Shown piece by piece: positions 50,291-58,674 of a stretch of 64,000 nucleotides of DNA; the first letter of the stretch is position 1, and each line of letters starts with the position of its first letter. A program made the translations under genes and the position numbers. The DNA is taken from positions 62,001 through 126,000 of the forward strand of contig NZ_JBLWIS010000009.1 in assembly GCF_048381675.1 (NCBI RefSeq). The letters are read 5' to 3'. The stretch is from Advenella sp048381675. GTDB lineage: Bacteria; Pseudomonadota; Gammaproteobacteria; Burkholderiales; Burkholderiaceae_B. The notes under the pieces were generated by a model. That model was not told the DNA's origin and did not search any database. It saw only the letters and a list, made by a program, of their open reading frames with translations.

Positions 50291-51457
50291 ATGAGCAAAG
50301 ATAGCAATAACCACGATGTTGAACAAGAACAGTTGATTCTGGATATGCTGGATAAATTTCTGGCGTCAGAAGTGGCCCCGCATGTGCACCAGCTGGAGCA
50401 TGACGATATCTACCCTGAAGAAATCGTTGAAAAAATGAAGGACATGGGCCTGTTTGGCTGTATTATTGACCAGGAATACGGTGGCCTGGGTTTGTCTACC
50501 CAGACCTACTCCAAGATCATTGAAAGAATGTCCAAGGTATGGATGTCCATTTCAGGCATTATCAACTCGCACCTGATCATGGCCATGGCCGTGCAGAAAA
50601 ACGGCACGGAAGAACAAAAACGCAAATACCTGCCACGCTTTGCCACCGGTGAACTGCGTGGGGGCGTTGGCCTGACCGAGCCTGATTGTGGCACCGATTT
50701 GCAGGCTATTCGCACGGTTGCGCGTAAGCAGGGTAACAAATACATTATTAACGGTTCAAAAATGTGGATCACCAACAGCATGTATGGCAACTGCCTGGCA
50801 TTGCTGGTTAAAACAGATCCGGAAGCTACTCCAAGGCATAAAGGCATGAGCCTTTTCATTGCTGAAAAAGGCAAGGGCTTCATTGTTAACCGGAAACTGC
50901 CCAAACTGGGCTACAAGGGTATTGATACCTGCTCGCTGAACTTCGATGACTACGAGGTTGATGAGTCTTGCCTGATTGGTGGTGTTGAAGGCAGAGGTTT
51001 GCAGCATGTGCTGAACGGCCTTGAGCTGGGCCGTATCAACGTGGCTGCCCGTGGGTTGGGTGTGGCGCAGGCTGCATTGGAAGAAGCCTTGCAGTATTCG
51101 CAAATTCGCAAAACATTTGGCAAACCCATTTGTGAGCATCAGGCGATTCAGCTTAAATTGGGTGAAATGGCTACACGTACCGAAGCGGCCCGCCTGCTGG
51201 TTTATGCCGCTGCGGCAGCCTATGACAGGGGCGAGCGCTGTGATGCCGAAGCCGGGATGGCCAAGTACTTTGCCACCGAAGCCGGCATGGAGAACTCGCT
51301 GGAAGCCATGCGCATTTTTGGTGGTTATGGCTATTCCAAAGAATACAACGTTGAACGACTGTACCGTGATGCACCTTTATTGCTGATTGGTGAAGGCACC
51401 AATGAAATGCAGCGCATTATTATCGCCAAACAAATGATAGAGAGAAACAAGGTATGA
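50291..51457 (+). CDS. Acyl-CoA dehydrogenase
   Basis: A 388-residue acyl-CoA dehydrogenase with GLTEPDCGTDLQAIRTVA, YIINGSKMWITNSMYGN (flavin and substrate binding), QIRKTFGKPICEHQAIQLKLGEM, and the C-terminal RIFGGYGYSKEYNVERLYRD followed by IGEGTNEMQR, whose Glu is in the catalytic-base position. It overlaps the next gene by 4 bases. Candidates for its substrate are methylsuccinyl-CoA or a similar C5 dicarboxyl-CoA, given the neighbours; that is inference. Confidence 0.9.
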   Translation: MSKDSNNHDVEQEQLILDMLDKFLASEVAPHVHQLEHDDIYPEEIVEKMKDMGLFGCIIDQEYGGLGLSTQTYSKIIERMSKVWMSISGIINSHLIMAMAVQKNGTEEQKRKYLPRFATGELRGGVGLTEPDCGTDLQAIRTVARKQGNKYIINGSKMWITNSMYGNCLALLVKTDPEATPRHKGMSLFIAEKGKGFIVNRKLPKLGYKGIDTCSLNFDDYEVDESCLIGGVEGRGLQHVLNGLELGRINVAARGLGVAQAALEEALQYSQIRKTFGKPICEHQAIQLKLGEMATRTEAARLLVYAAAAAYDRGERCDAEAGMAKYFATEAGMENSLEAMRIFGGYGYSKEYNVERLYRDAPLLLIGEGTNEMQRIIIAKQMIERNKV

Positions 51458-52653
51458 ACCAGAACGCATTAAACAGTTTGCCCCTGAAGGGCGTGCGCAT
51501 TATTGCGGTCGAGCAATACGGGGCAGGTCCATTCGGTACCCAGCACCTGGCGGATCTGGGCGCCGAAGTCATCAAGATTGAAAACCAGGCGGATGGCGGA
51601 GATGTTGGCCGCCATGTGGGCCCGTATTACTTTGGTGAAAATGACAGCCATTTCTATCAGGCCTTCAACCGAAACAAGAAAAGCATCACGCTTAATTTGA
51701 AGTCTGAACAGGGCAAGGAAATTTTTCACCGTTTGCTGAAAAATGCCGACATTGTTTTCAATAATCTGCGTGGTGACTTGCCCGAAAAACTGGGTCTCAC
51801 CTACGAAGACCTGAAGCAGTACAATGAAAAAATCGTGTGTGCACACTTGTCTGCTTACGGACGTGAGGGTTCCAGAAAATCCTGGCCTGGCTACGATTAC
51901 CTGATGCAGGCCGAGGCGGGCTATCTGTCCTTGACAGGAGAGCCCGACGGGCCGCCCAGCCGCATGGGCCTGTCTATTATTGACCTGATGACGGGAACCA
52001 CTGCTGCCATGGGAATGCTGGCGGGTTTGGTTGGCGCCCGTGAAACCGGCAAAGGACGAGATATTGACGTCAGCCTGTATGATGTCGCCATCCATAACCT
52101 TGCCTATGTGGGTGTTTGGTACCTGAACGAAGGATTCTCCCTGAAACGCGAGCCTTTTTCAAGCCATCCATCGTTAACACCAAGCCAGTTGTACCGCACG
52201 CAAGACGGCTGGGTTTTCCTGATGTGCAACAAGGAAAAATTCTGGGGCACCCTTTGCGTGGCCATTGAACGGCCAGAGTGGATCAATCGTCCTGAGTATC
52301 AACGGTTCCCGGATCGCCTTAAAAACAGGGATGCGCTGAAAGAAGAGCTGGAAGCAGTGCTGACAACACGCACCACCGAAGAATGGATGAAAGCATTTGC
52401 TGGAAAAGTGCCTGCTGCACCGGTTTATGACGTGGCGCAAGCGCTGGATAATGACTTCATCCAGGAACAGGAACGCATTCTAGAAGTAGAGCATGCTGGC
52501 AGGAAGGTGCGCAGTATTGCGTCACCTGTTCGGGTGGGGGCACATCCGCTTAAGGCAGCGCCAGCCATGGGAGAACATAATGAAGAACTGTTGTCCGAGG
52601 TGGGTTATAGCGAGCAGGAAATCCGTTCGTTTAAAGAAGAGCATGTAATCTAG
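51454..52653 (+). CDS. Class III (CaiB/BaiF) CoA-transferase 3
   Basis: A 399-residue family III CoA-transferase: AVEQYGAGPFGTQHLADLGAEVIKIEN, FNNLRGDLPEKLGLTYEDLKQ and the catalytic Asp in PGYDYLMQAEAGYLSLTGEP, near residue 148. Coupled by ATGA overlap to the dehydrogenase gene. Enzymes of this type carry CoA from succinyl-CoA to itaconate, mesaconate or citramalate. It would supply the acyl-CoA for the MaoC-type hydratase and CitE-type lyase. Confidence 0.9.
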   Translation: MNQNALNSLPLKGVRIIAVEQYGAGPFGTQHLADLGAEVIKIENQADGGDVGRHVGPYYFGENDSHFYQAFNRNKKSITLNLKSEQGKEIFHRLLKNADIVFNNLRGDLPEKLGLTYEDLKQYNEKIVCAHLSAYGREGSRKSWPGYDYLMQAEAGYLSLTGEPDGPPSRMGLSIIDLMTGTTAAMGMLAGLVGARETGKGRDIDVSLYDVAIHNLAYVGVWYLNEGFSLKREPFSSHPSLTPSQLYRTQDGWVFLMCNKEKFWGTLCVAIERPEWINRPEYQRFPDRLKNRDALKEELEAVLTTRTTEEWMKAFAGKVPAAPVYDVAQALDNDFIQEQERILEVEHAGRKVRSIASPVRVGAHPLKAAPAMGEHNEELLSEVGYSEQEIRSFKEEHVI

Positions 52654-52673
52654 GCGAGGGCAGGAGGAATATA

Positions 52674-53489
52674 ATGCCGACGGCAAAAAGCTATCTGTTC
52701 GTTCCGGGTGACCGCCCTGAGCGGTTTGAAAAAGCACTGGGCACGCATGCAGGAATGGTCATTCTGGATCTTGAAGATGCCGTGGCGCCCGACGCCAAAG
52801 ACAATGCCCGGGAAGGCATCAGGCAGTGGCTTGAAAATACTGACACCCGCCATTTCACAGACCGGCTCATGTTGCGGGTGAATGATGTTGATACAAGCTG
52901 GTATGGCAGTGATGTGGCGTTGCTGGCAACGGGTAAATTCAAGGGCGTCATGTTGCCCAAGGCGCAAAGTGTCAATGCCCTTGAGCAACTGGCTGCCAGT
53001 CTTGAGGGTCAACAGGAAATCATCCCCCTGATTGAAACCGTACAGGGCTGGGACAATGCCCGCCAATTGGGTGAGGCCACTCGCGTATCCCGGCTGGCAT
53101 TTGGTTCTGTTGATTTTGCCATTGATGCCGGGATAGAGGGGGACCATGAAGAACTGGATTATGTGCGTTCTTCCCTGGTCTTGCAATCCCGCTTGGCAGG
53201 CATTGCCAAACCGGTGGATGGGGTAACGGTAGATTTCAGGAATCTGGATGTCCTGAAAGCTGATGTCGGGCGTTCACGCCGCTATGGTTTTGGCGCCAAG
53301 CTGTGTATTCACCCTGCCCAGGTTGATACGGTGAATGAGGGCTATGCACCTTCTGCCAAAGAAATTGATTGGGCCAAAAGGGTATTGGAAGGAGTTGAAA
53401 AATTCGGACTGGGTGCTTTTGCCCTGGAAGGAAAACTGTTGGACAAACCTTTGTTTATTCGGGCGCAGCGTATCCTTGCCGCGACTTGA
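52674..53489 (+). CDS. CitE-like (HpcH/HpaI family) acyl-CoA lyase
   Basis: A 271-residue TIM-barrel lyase of the CitE / malyl-CoA lyase branch: YLFVPGDRPERFEKAL (residues 7-22), VILDLEDAVAPDAK with metal-binding Glu/Asp, PLIETVQGWDNA, AFGSVDFAIDAG and AKLCIHPAQVDTVN. It cleaves beta-hydroxyacyl-CoAs such as citramalyl-CoA to acetyl-CoA and pyruvate. CAGGAGGAATATA precedes the ATG. It is the last gene of the GntR-linked operon and the most telling sign of a dicarboxyl-CoA pathway. Confidence 0.9.
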   Translation: MPTAKSYLFVPGDRPERFEKALGTHAGMVILDLEDAVAPDAKDNAREGIRQWLENTDTRHFTDRLMLRVNDVDTSWYGSDVALLATGKFKGVMLPKAQSVNALEQLAASLEGQQEIIPLIETVQGWDNARQLGEATRVSRLAFGSVDFAIDAGIEGDHEELDYVRSSLVLQSRLAGIAKPVDGVTVDFRNLDVLKADVGRSRRYGFGAKLCIHPAQVDTVNEGYAPSAKEIDWAKRVLEGVEKFGLGAFALEGKLLDKPLFIRAQRILAAT

Positions 53490-53507
53490 CTGGTAGGGCT
53501 CATGAAT

Positions 53508-53535
53508 AAAAAAGGAAGCTTAAGCTTCCTTTTTT
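53508..53535. terminator. Bidirectional terminator, perfect palindrome
   Basis: A 28-base perfect palindrome centred on AAGCTTAAGCTT, with six A on one side and six T on the other, 18 bases after the CitE-type stop and 17 bases beyond the convergent lyase stop. It serves both operons. Confidence 0.9.
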
Positions 53536-53552
53536 GTTGGCCAGAAGAGGTA

Positions 53553-54419
53553 TTACCCAGCATATTTTTTGTCAAATTCCCAAACTTCAGGAAAGCCAAT
53601 CAGATGATTGAAATCGGAAAAATCGTACAGCATGGACTCTAGTCCGGCTGAGGTATGCGTGGTGGCGAGATGCTGATATGCATTGTGCAATGCTTTACCC
53701 GCGGCCAGAAAGCCGAGTGCAGGATAAATCGCAATGGCGTAGCCCATTTCCTGTAATGTAGCCGCAGGCAGAATGGGGGTGCGGCCGGTTTCCACCAGAT
53801 TGATCAGCAGGGGCTTTTCAATGGTTTTGGCAATTTTCCACATCTCCTCTTCATTTTCAGGCGACTCGATAAAAATGATGTCTGCACCCGCCCGGGCATA
53901 TTGTTCGCCCCGGCGCAAGGCTTCATCCAGTCCTAGACTGGTTCGGGCATCGGTGCGGGCAATAATCAGAAAATCGGGGTTTGAGCGGGCATCGACGGCC
54001 ACCTTGATTTTCTTGACCATGTCGGCGGCAGGAATCACCCGTCGTCCGGGCGTATGGCCGCATTTTTTAGGAAACTCCTGGTCTTCAAGCTGGATAGCCG
54101 CCGCGCCCGATTTTTCATAGGCGCGAACGGTATGGGCCACGTTCAGCAAGCCGCCATAACCGGTGTCCCCATCACAAATCACCGGTTTGCTGGTGGCATT
54201 GCAAAAGGCGGATACCCGGTTGTTCATGTCGGTCATGGTGGCAAGTCCGGCATCCGGTAAGCCCAGATAAGAAGCTACGGTTCCGTACCCCGTCATGTAA
54301 AGGCAGTCAAAGTTCATTTGGCTGGCGATCTTGACGGAAATCAGGTCATACACACCGGGGGCAATCACCAGTTTTCCCGGGGCAAGTATTTTTTTCAGCT
54401 TGTTTTTTTCATTATTCAT
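53553..54419 (-). CDS. Isocitrate lyase/PEP mutase superfamily lyase
   Basis: A 288-residue member of the isocitrate lyase/PEP mutase superfamily: PGVYDLISVKIASQ, ICDGDTGYGG at about residues 81-90 (metal binding), QLEDQEFPKKCGH with the catalytic KKCGH at 118-122, and IIARTDARTSLGLDEAL. KKCGH points to lyase activity (2-methylisocitrate or dimethylmalate lyase-like), splitting a branched malate into pyruvate or a 2-oxo acid. It is divergently organised from the CitE operon (convergent) and paired with a Bug receptor gene, both on the minus strand. Confidence 0.88.
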   Translation of the reverse strand: MNNEKNKLKKILAPGKLVIAPGVYDLISVKIASQMNFDCLYMTGYGTVASYLGLPDAGLATMTDMNNRVSAFCNATSKPVICDGDTGYGGLLNVAHTVRAYEKSGAAAIQLEDQEFPKKCGHTPGRRVIPAADMVKKIKVAVDARSNPDFLIIARTDARTSLGLDEALRRGEQYARAGADIIFIESPENEEEMWKIAKTIEKPLLINLVETGRTPILPAATLQEMGYAIAIYPALGFLAAGKALHNAYQHLATTHTSAGLESMLYDFSDFNHLIGFPEVWEFDKKYAG

Positions 54420-54482
54420 GGCAATCCGTCAGGCCTTGTGTGCGCTCAAGGCCTGTGTGTTTAGGGTTTAAGCAGGAATGAA

Positions 54483-55460
54483 TCAAACGGGTTTCAAGTC
54501 AATGGCCACCGCCAGGTTGCGCCATAGTTCAAAATCTTTTTTGACCTGTTCATTGAAATTTTCAACCGAATCACCCACGGGTTCGGCAGCCTGTTTTTGC
54601 AGGATCTCTTTCATATCGGGCTGGTTAATGACCTGGGCCACGGCTTGTTGCATGCTGTCCAGCAAAGGCTTGGGTGTTTTGGCGGGAGCAAAAATGCTGT
54701 AAGTCACGTAGACGTTGTCAAACTCTTTAAAGCCCAGTTCTGCCATGGTGGGAACATCTGGCCACATTTGGGTTCTGGACTGGCCGGTTACCGCCAGTGG
54801 AGTGATTTTGCCCGATTGCACATAAGCACTGGAGGACAGCAAGCTGCCTGTGGCCATGCTGGTCACGCCACCGGCCACATCAGCCATGAGCGGTGCCCCG
54901 CCTTTATAGGGGACGCTGATCATGTTCAGTTTATTGTAGTGATTGAACATATCCCCAACCAGACGGGTCATGTTTTCGGAGCTGCCATAGGCAAATTTAT
55001 TGCCGGGTTTTTTAGCCAGAGCCAGGAAATCATTAATGTTTTTGGCCTCCAGTTTGGTGCTGCTTAAAAACGCCAGGGGAGAGCGGGCAACCATGGTGAC
55101 ACCGATGAAATCCTTGAATGTGTCGTAAGGAATGTCTTTGGTGACCAAGGGGTTGATCAGGTGGCTGTTGACCACCAGGGCGTAGGTGTAGCCGTCCGGT
55201 TTTGATGTGGCGACTGAACGGGTCCCGATAATGCCATTGGCACCTGGTTTGTTTTCAACAATGACCGGTTGCTTGAATACTTTGGAAAGTCGGTCGCTAA
55301 GATGCCGGGCAATAATGTCTGTACCACCACCGGCCGAGTAGGGGACGACCAGGGTGATGGGTTGTGCGGGGTAAGGGTCTGCGGCCAGGGCTGGTGTGGC
55401 AACAGCAGCGCATGTACCCATAAGAATCAAAGAAAATAGCCGTGTATGAGTTTGCTTCAT
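54483..55460 (-). CDS. Bug/TctC-type periplasmic receptor 6
   Basis: A 325-residue receptor. The start at 55460 gives MKQTHTRLFSLILMG, a Sec signal ending near ALAAD, with CAGGAGACAAA just upstream; an in-frame ATG at 55610 would add 50 residues and is rejected because the shared operator lies there. Family segments are ITLVVPYSAGGGTDIIARHL, ENKPGANGIIG and VPYKGGAPLMADVAGGVTSM. It is upstream of the lyase gene and its promoter shares the GntR-type motif with the MaoC operon. Confidence 0.9.
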   Translation of the reverse strand: MKQTHTRLFSLILMGTCAAVATPALAADPYPAQPITLVVPYSAGGGTDIIARHLSDRLSKVFKQPVIVENKPGANGIIGTRSVATSKPDGYTYALVVNSHLINPLVTKDIPYDTFKDFIGVTMVARSPLAFLSSTKLEAKNINDFLALAKKPGNKFAYGSSENMTRLVGDMFNHYNKLNMISVPYKGGAPLMADVAGGVTSMATGSLLSSSAYVQSGKITPLAVTGQSRTQMWPDVPTMAELGFKEFDNVYVTYSIFAPAKTPKPLLDSMQQAVAQVINQPDMKEILQKQAAEPVGDSVENFNEQVKKDFELWRNLAVAIDLKPV

Positions 55461-55580
55461 TTTGTCTCCTGAATAAAGTTTTTTTGTGGTATTGGGATCA
55501 CCCTGGAATGGGTGGCAATACAGAGGGTTGGGCATCCTTTGGAGTGCTGCTTTGTTGGATGTCTTATAAGAATTATTATA

Positions 55581-55611
55581 TTTGTACGTATGTTCGTAAT
55601 GTACGGACAAA
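55581..55611. promoter_or_regulatory. Candidate GntR operator at the Bug receptor 6 promoter
   Basis: A 31-base imperfect dyad: TTTGTACGTATGT (55581-55593) and ATGTACGGACAAA (55599-55611) are complementary at 10 of 13 positions. TGTACGGACAAA is identical to the core of 47246-47259, suggesting one regulator for both operons. Confidence 0.5.
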
Positions 55612-55657
55612 TTTAAAGGAGAATGAATTGTCTGTCAAGAAATAATTATTTACTTGC

Positions 55658-55671
55658 GTGATGTAGATCAA
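55658..55671. promoter_or_regulatory. FNR/ANR-type box GTGATGTAGATCAA
   Basis: One mismatch from TTGAT-N4-ATCAA and sharing 13 of 14 bases, including the spacer, with 37871-37884. It lies in the region between the receptor 6 promoter and the sigma-54 promoter; which gene it serves is not clear. Confidence 0.35.
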
Positions 55672-55698
55672 GGTGAGTTTTTTAATGGCTGGTTGGCA

Positions 55699-55726
55699 GG
55701 CGTTACCACGCGGGAGCGTGGTAACG
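55699..55726. repeat. REP-like palindromic element, copy 2
   Basis: CGTTACCACGC (55701-55711), GGGA, GCGTGGTAACG (55716-55726): a perfect 11-base stem with the same loop as the copy at 45387-45420. It is about 240 bases upstream of the AtuA-type start. Confidence 0.75.
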
Positions 55727-55753
55727 AGTATCGGGTAGCTTGCAAAAGATGAC

Positions 55754-55776
55754 TAATGCGTTATTTACGCGCATTA
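55754..55776. promoter_or_regulatory. Candidate upstream activator site TAATGCG-N9-CGCATTA
   Basis: Perfect 7-base arms (55754-55760 and 55770-55776), centred about 118 bases upstream of the -12 element of the sigma-54 promoter, the usual distance for an enhancer-binding protein. The PspF-like activator at 58675 is the natural candidate binder. Confidence 0.45.
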
Positions 55777-55868
55777 TAGCGTGAAAATTGCGCACATTAA
55801 AAAATAAAGAAATAACGCTTGATTGATTAACTCATTGATATCAAACGATTTTTTCAATTCATGAAAAT

Positions 55869-55884
55869 TGGCATGTATCTTGCT
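55869..55884 (+). promoter_or_regulatory. Sigma-54 (-24/-12) promoter of the AtuA operon
   Basis: TGGCATGTATCTTGCT matches TGGCAYR-N4-TTGCW, with GG at 55870-55871 and GC at 55882-55883, exactly 12 bases apart. Transcription should start near 55895, giving a leader of about 50 bases before the ATG at 55945. An enhancer-like dyad lies upstream, and an enhancer-binding protein gene is next to the operon. Confidence 0.8.
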
Positions 55885-55944
55885 GTATGTAGTATGGATT
55901 ACGCGGATGCGTAAATTTTTAATGTCATACAAGAGAGTAGAAAC

Positions 55945-57306
55945 ATGAAATCGATGAAGATTATTTGTCCTAACGGTCATCTGGGTTTTGCCCCGTTGAG
56001 AACTGAAAGTTTTCATATTGGCGTTCAGGCGGCGCCGGATTTTATTGCGGCGGATTCCGGCAGTGATGATGTTGGCCCCGTGCCTTTGGGTTCTGATACC
56101 TCCACCAGTCCCGAGGCATGGCAGAAGCATGACCTGGAAGAAATGCTATTGGCTTCGCGCCGGCTGGGCGTTCCCATGATTATCGGTTCAGCGGGCGATA
56201 CCGGCTCTAACAGCCGGGTTGATATGTATGTCCGCATTATTCAGGAACTGGCGGAAAAACACAACTTGCCCAAATTCACACTCGGCTATTTTTATTCCGA
56301 AGTGGATAAGGAAACGGTACGCCTGAAAATCCGTAATGGGAACAGTGTGACCGGCCTGGATGGTTTTGATGACCTGACAGAAGCTGAACTGGATGCCACT
56401 GACCGTATCGTGGCCGTCGCGGGGGTACATCCCTATATCAAGCTTCTGGAGCAGGGGGCTGATGTCATTATTGGCGGAAGAAGTTCCGATGCGGCAGTCT
56501 TTGCTTCACCAGCGATTTTCAAGGGCTTTCCAGAGGACAAGGCCTACTACCTAGGTAAGGTCCTGGAATGTGCATCGTTTTGTGCTGAGCCATATGGTGG
56601 CAAGGAAACGGTAATGGGTGAAATTTCCCATGAAGATGTCCAGGTGACCGCCATGCACCCGGAGCAGCGTTGCACGATTGCTTCGGTAGCCGGTCATGCC
56701 ATGTATGAGCGTTCAAACCCTTTCGAAGAGTTCTTTGCGGGTGGCAGACTGGATATGACTGATTGCCATTATGAACAGCTCACAGAGAAGACCACCCGCA
56801 TTACGGGCTCACGTTTTGAACCTGCGCAGCAGATTCGCGTAAAACTGGAAGGTTCAGGAAAAGTGGGAGAGCGGTTCATCGGGTTTTGTGGCGTTCGCGA
56901 TCCTTATACCATTGCCAATATAGACCGCGTCATTGGTTGGGCCAGAGAAAAAGTACAAGAGCGGTTTGGTAATGAGGGTTATCAGCTGCATTACAGCGTA
57001 TATGGCCGTGACGGTGTGATGGGAGCGCTGGAACCATTACGGCATCAGACAGGACATGAAGTGGGTGTCCTGGTACAGGGCGTTGCACCAACGCGTGAAA
57101 TGGCGGAAGAGCTGACATTGATCGGTCTGCGCCAGATGTTTTATGCCCGCTTGCCTGATGTCAAAGGCACCGCAGGCTCGGTATCCTTCCCGTTGGATGA
57201 GGTGGTTGAAGCCAGTGCCGCCTATCGCTGGACACTTAACCACACCATGCCTGTTGATGATGTGCTTGAACTTTTCCCAACCAATATGATTACCGCTGGC
57301 GTATAA
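55945..57306 (+). CDS. AtuA-family (DUF1446) acyclic terpene utilization-like protein
   Basis: A 453-residue protein of the DUF1446/AtuA family: LGFAPLRTESFHIGVQAAPD, AADSGSDDVGPVPLGSDTS, IIGSAGDTGSNSRVDMYVRI, GADVIIGGRSSDAAVFASPA and later QLHYSVYGRDGVMGALEP. AtuA is needed for growth on citronellol-type terpenes in Pseudomonas, but its chemistry is not settled, and members with a DUF4387 partner occur in other acid-catabolic operons. It has a sigma-54 promoter and is followed by the DUF4387 gene after 14 bases. GGAGAG-like AAGAGAGTAGAAAC precedes the ATG. Confidence 0.88.
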   Translation: MKSMKIICPNGHLGFAPLRTESFHIGVQAAPDFIAADSGSDDVGPVPLGSDTSTSPEAWQKHDLEEMLLASRRLGVPMIIGSAGDTGSNSRVDMYVRIIQELAEKHNLPKFTLGYFYSEVDKETVRLKIRNGNSVTGLDGFDDLTEAELDATDRIVAVAGVHPYIKLLEQGADVIIGGRSSDAAVFASPAIFKGFPEDKAYYLGKVLECASFCAEPYGGKETVMGEISHEDVQVTAMHPEQRCTIASVAGHAMYERSNPFEEFFAGGRLDMTDCHYEQLTEKTTRITGSRFEPAQQIRVKLEGSGKVGERFIGFCGVRDPYTIANIDRVIGWAREKVQERFGNEGYQLHYSVYGRDGVMGALEPLRHQTGHEVGVLVQGVAPTREMAEELTLIGLRQMFYARLPDVKGTAGSVSFPLDEVVEASAAYRWTLNHTMPVDDVLELFPTNMITAGV

Positions 57307-57320
57307 CAAGGAGCCTTATC

Positions 57321-57641
57321 ATGACAAGCTATAAACTGAACCAATTAGCCAAAACCATTCGCAGCAAAAATGCCGGTGTCAATAAAATCACGTTTGATAT
57401 CATCTTCAGGGATCAGGAAACCTATCAGGCAGTTAAAAAATCAGGAGCGCTTTCCAGACAGACAGTATGTGATTTGTACAATATTTCTGATGAGCGTATT
57501 TCGGATTTTGTTGAGTACGATCCGGGTCTGGCGATCAAATTCACGATATACCGTCAAAGACCCAGCGGCTCGGCGGGTGATGGCGATATTTTTGGCGCAC
57601 AGCAATACGCGCCATTGCTGGAGTTACCCGTTGAGCTTTAA
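57321..57641 (+). CDS. DUF4387 (AtuA-associated) protein
   Basis: A 106-residue protein that reads as DUF4387: LAKTIRSKNAGVNKITFDIIF, then DQETYQAVKKSGALSRQTVC and VEYDPGLAIKFTIYRQRPSGSAGDGDIFGAQQYAPLL. DUF4387 domains are regularly found next to, or fused with, AtuA domains, so the two probably form one enzyme. Function unknown. The stop lies within an 18-base palindrome start region. Confidence 0.8.
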   Translation: MTSYKLNQLAKTIRSKNAGVNKITFDIIFRDQETYQAVKKSGALSRQTVCDLYNISDERISDFVEYDPGLAIKFTIYRQRPSGSAGDGDIFGAQQYAPLLELPVEL

Positions 57642-57659
57642 TGAATGAAATTTCATTCA
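57642..57659. repeat. 18-base perfect palindrome after the DUF4387 stop
   Basis: TGAATGAAATTTCATTCA is its own complement. It follows the DUF4387 stop codon at once and lies 42 bases before the receptor start. It may shield the 5' mRNA or set the receptor's level; it is AT-rich and has no T-run, so a terminator is less likely. Confidence 0.5.
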
Positions 57660-57700
57660 AATTACGTAATCTATAATTAGCTAATATTAAAGAGACAACC

Positions 57701-58657
57701 ATGAAATACTTCATCAGTAAAGCAACACTTATCTTAAGCTCTGTATTTTTGCTGGCTTCCCAGGCAAATGCAGAGTCACCCATCACCATTGTGGTGCCTT
57801 TTTCCACCGGGGCCAGCAATGATTCCATTGCCCGTGTTATTGCGCCGTTACTTTCTGACAAACTCAAGCGCCCTGTGATTGTGGAAAACAGGGCGGGTGC
57901 AGCAGGGGTCATTGGATCAAACCATGTGGCCAAGGCGCCCAATGACGGTTCCACTTTGCTGCTCACCTCGTCTACATTTGTCACGACCGCGGCCACGCAA
58001 CCGTCTTTGCCCTATGATCCCATCAAGAGCTTTACGCCTGTCGCCATGATCGGGCAGGGACCATTGGTGATTGCCGTTCCCTCGAAGAAGCCTTATGCCT
58101 CATTGTCTGATGTCATTAATAATGCCCGCATGAATCCCGGGGCAGTCAATTATGGATCATCAGGGATTGGCTCACTGGCGCACTTGGCCACGACATTAAT
58201 GGGGGATTTGGCCGATGTTAAAATGACGCATGTGCCGTATAAAGGCGCTGCCAATGCGGCTTCTGACCTTGCTGGAGAACGGCTGGATATTATGCTGGCC
58301 AACTATAGTTCTTTGGCGCCATTGCTGCCCACCGGGAAGGTAAAGTTGCTGGCGACTACTGCACCGGCAGTGCATGCTGCGTTTCCTGATTTGCCGCCTG
58401 CCTCACAAACACTGCCGGGCTATGATGTGGATATTTGGGTGGGGATTTTTGCACCCGCAGGTACATCGACTACATTTATTAAGACTTTAAATAAGGCCCT
58501 TAACGAAATCAGTCAGTCAGAACAGTTGGCGCGCTTGCTTGAAATGGATGGGACTGTTCCGTCAGCCATGACTAGTGATGAGTTTGCCCAACGCGTGGTG
58601 AGTGATCTTGAGCGATGGAAAAAACTGGCAGACGAACACCAGATCCAGGCCAACTGA
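57701..58657 (+). CDS. Bug/TctC-type periplasmic receptor 7
   Basis: A 318-residue receptor with a Sec signal (SSVFLLASQANAES), ITIVVPFSTGASNDSIARV, ENRAGAAGVIGSNHV and HVPYKGAANAASDLAGERLDIML. It is the third gene of the sigma-54-driven operon and probably takes up the acid handled by the AtuA/DUF4387 pair. It converges, 17 bases away, on the activator gene. Confidence 0.9.
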   Translation: MKYFISKATLILSSVFLLASQANAESPITIVVPFSTGASNDSIARVIAPLLSDKLKRPVIVENRAGAAGVIGSNHVAKAPNDGSTLLLTSSTFVTTAATQPSLPYDPIKSFTPVAMIGQGPLVIAVPSKKPYASLSDVINNARMNPGAVNYGSSGIGSLAHLATTLMGDLADVKMTHVPYKGAANAASDLAGERLDIMLANYSSLAPLLPTGKVKLLATTAPAVHAAFPDLPPASQTLPGYDVDIWVGIFAPAGTSTTFIKTLNKALNEISQSEQLARLLEMDGTVPSAMTSDEFAQRVVSDLERWKKLADEHQIQAN

Positions 58658-58674
58658 TGTTGTTTTCTGTGGGT

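Noticed and set aside
55461..55610. 50-residue extension of Bug receptor 6
   Set aside because: It would bury the Sec signal peptide and translate the shared operator region; the ribosome site is right before 55460.
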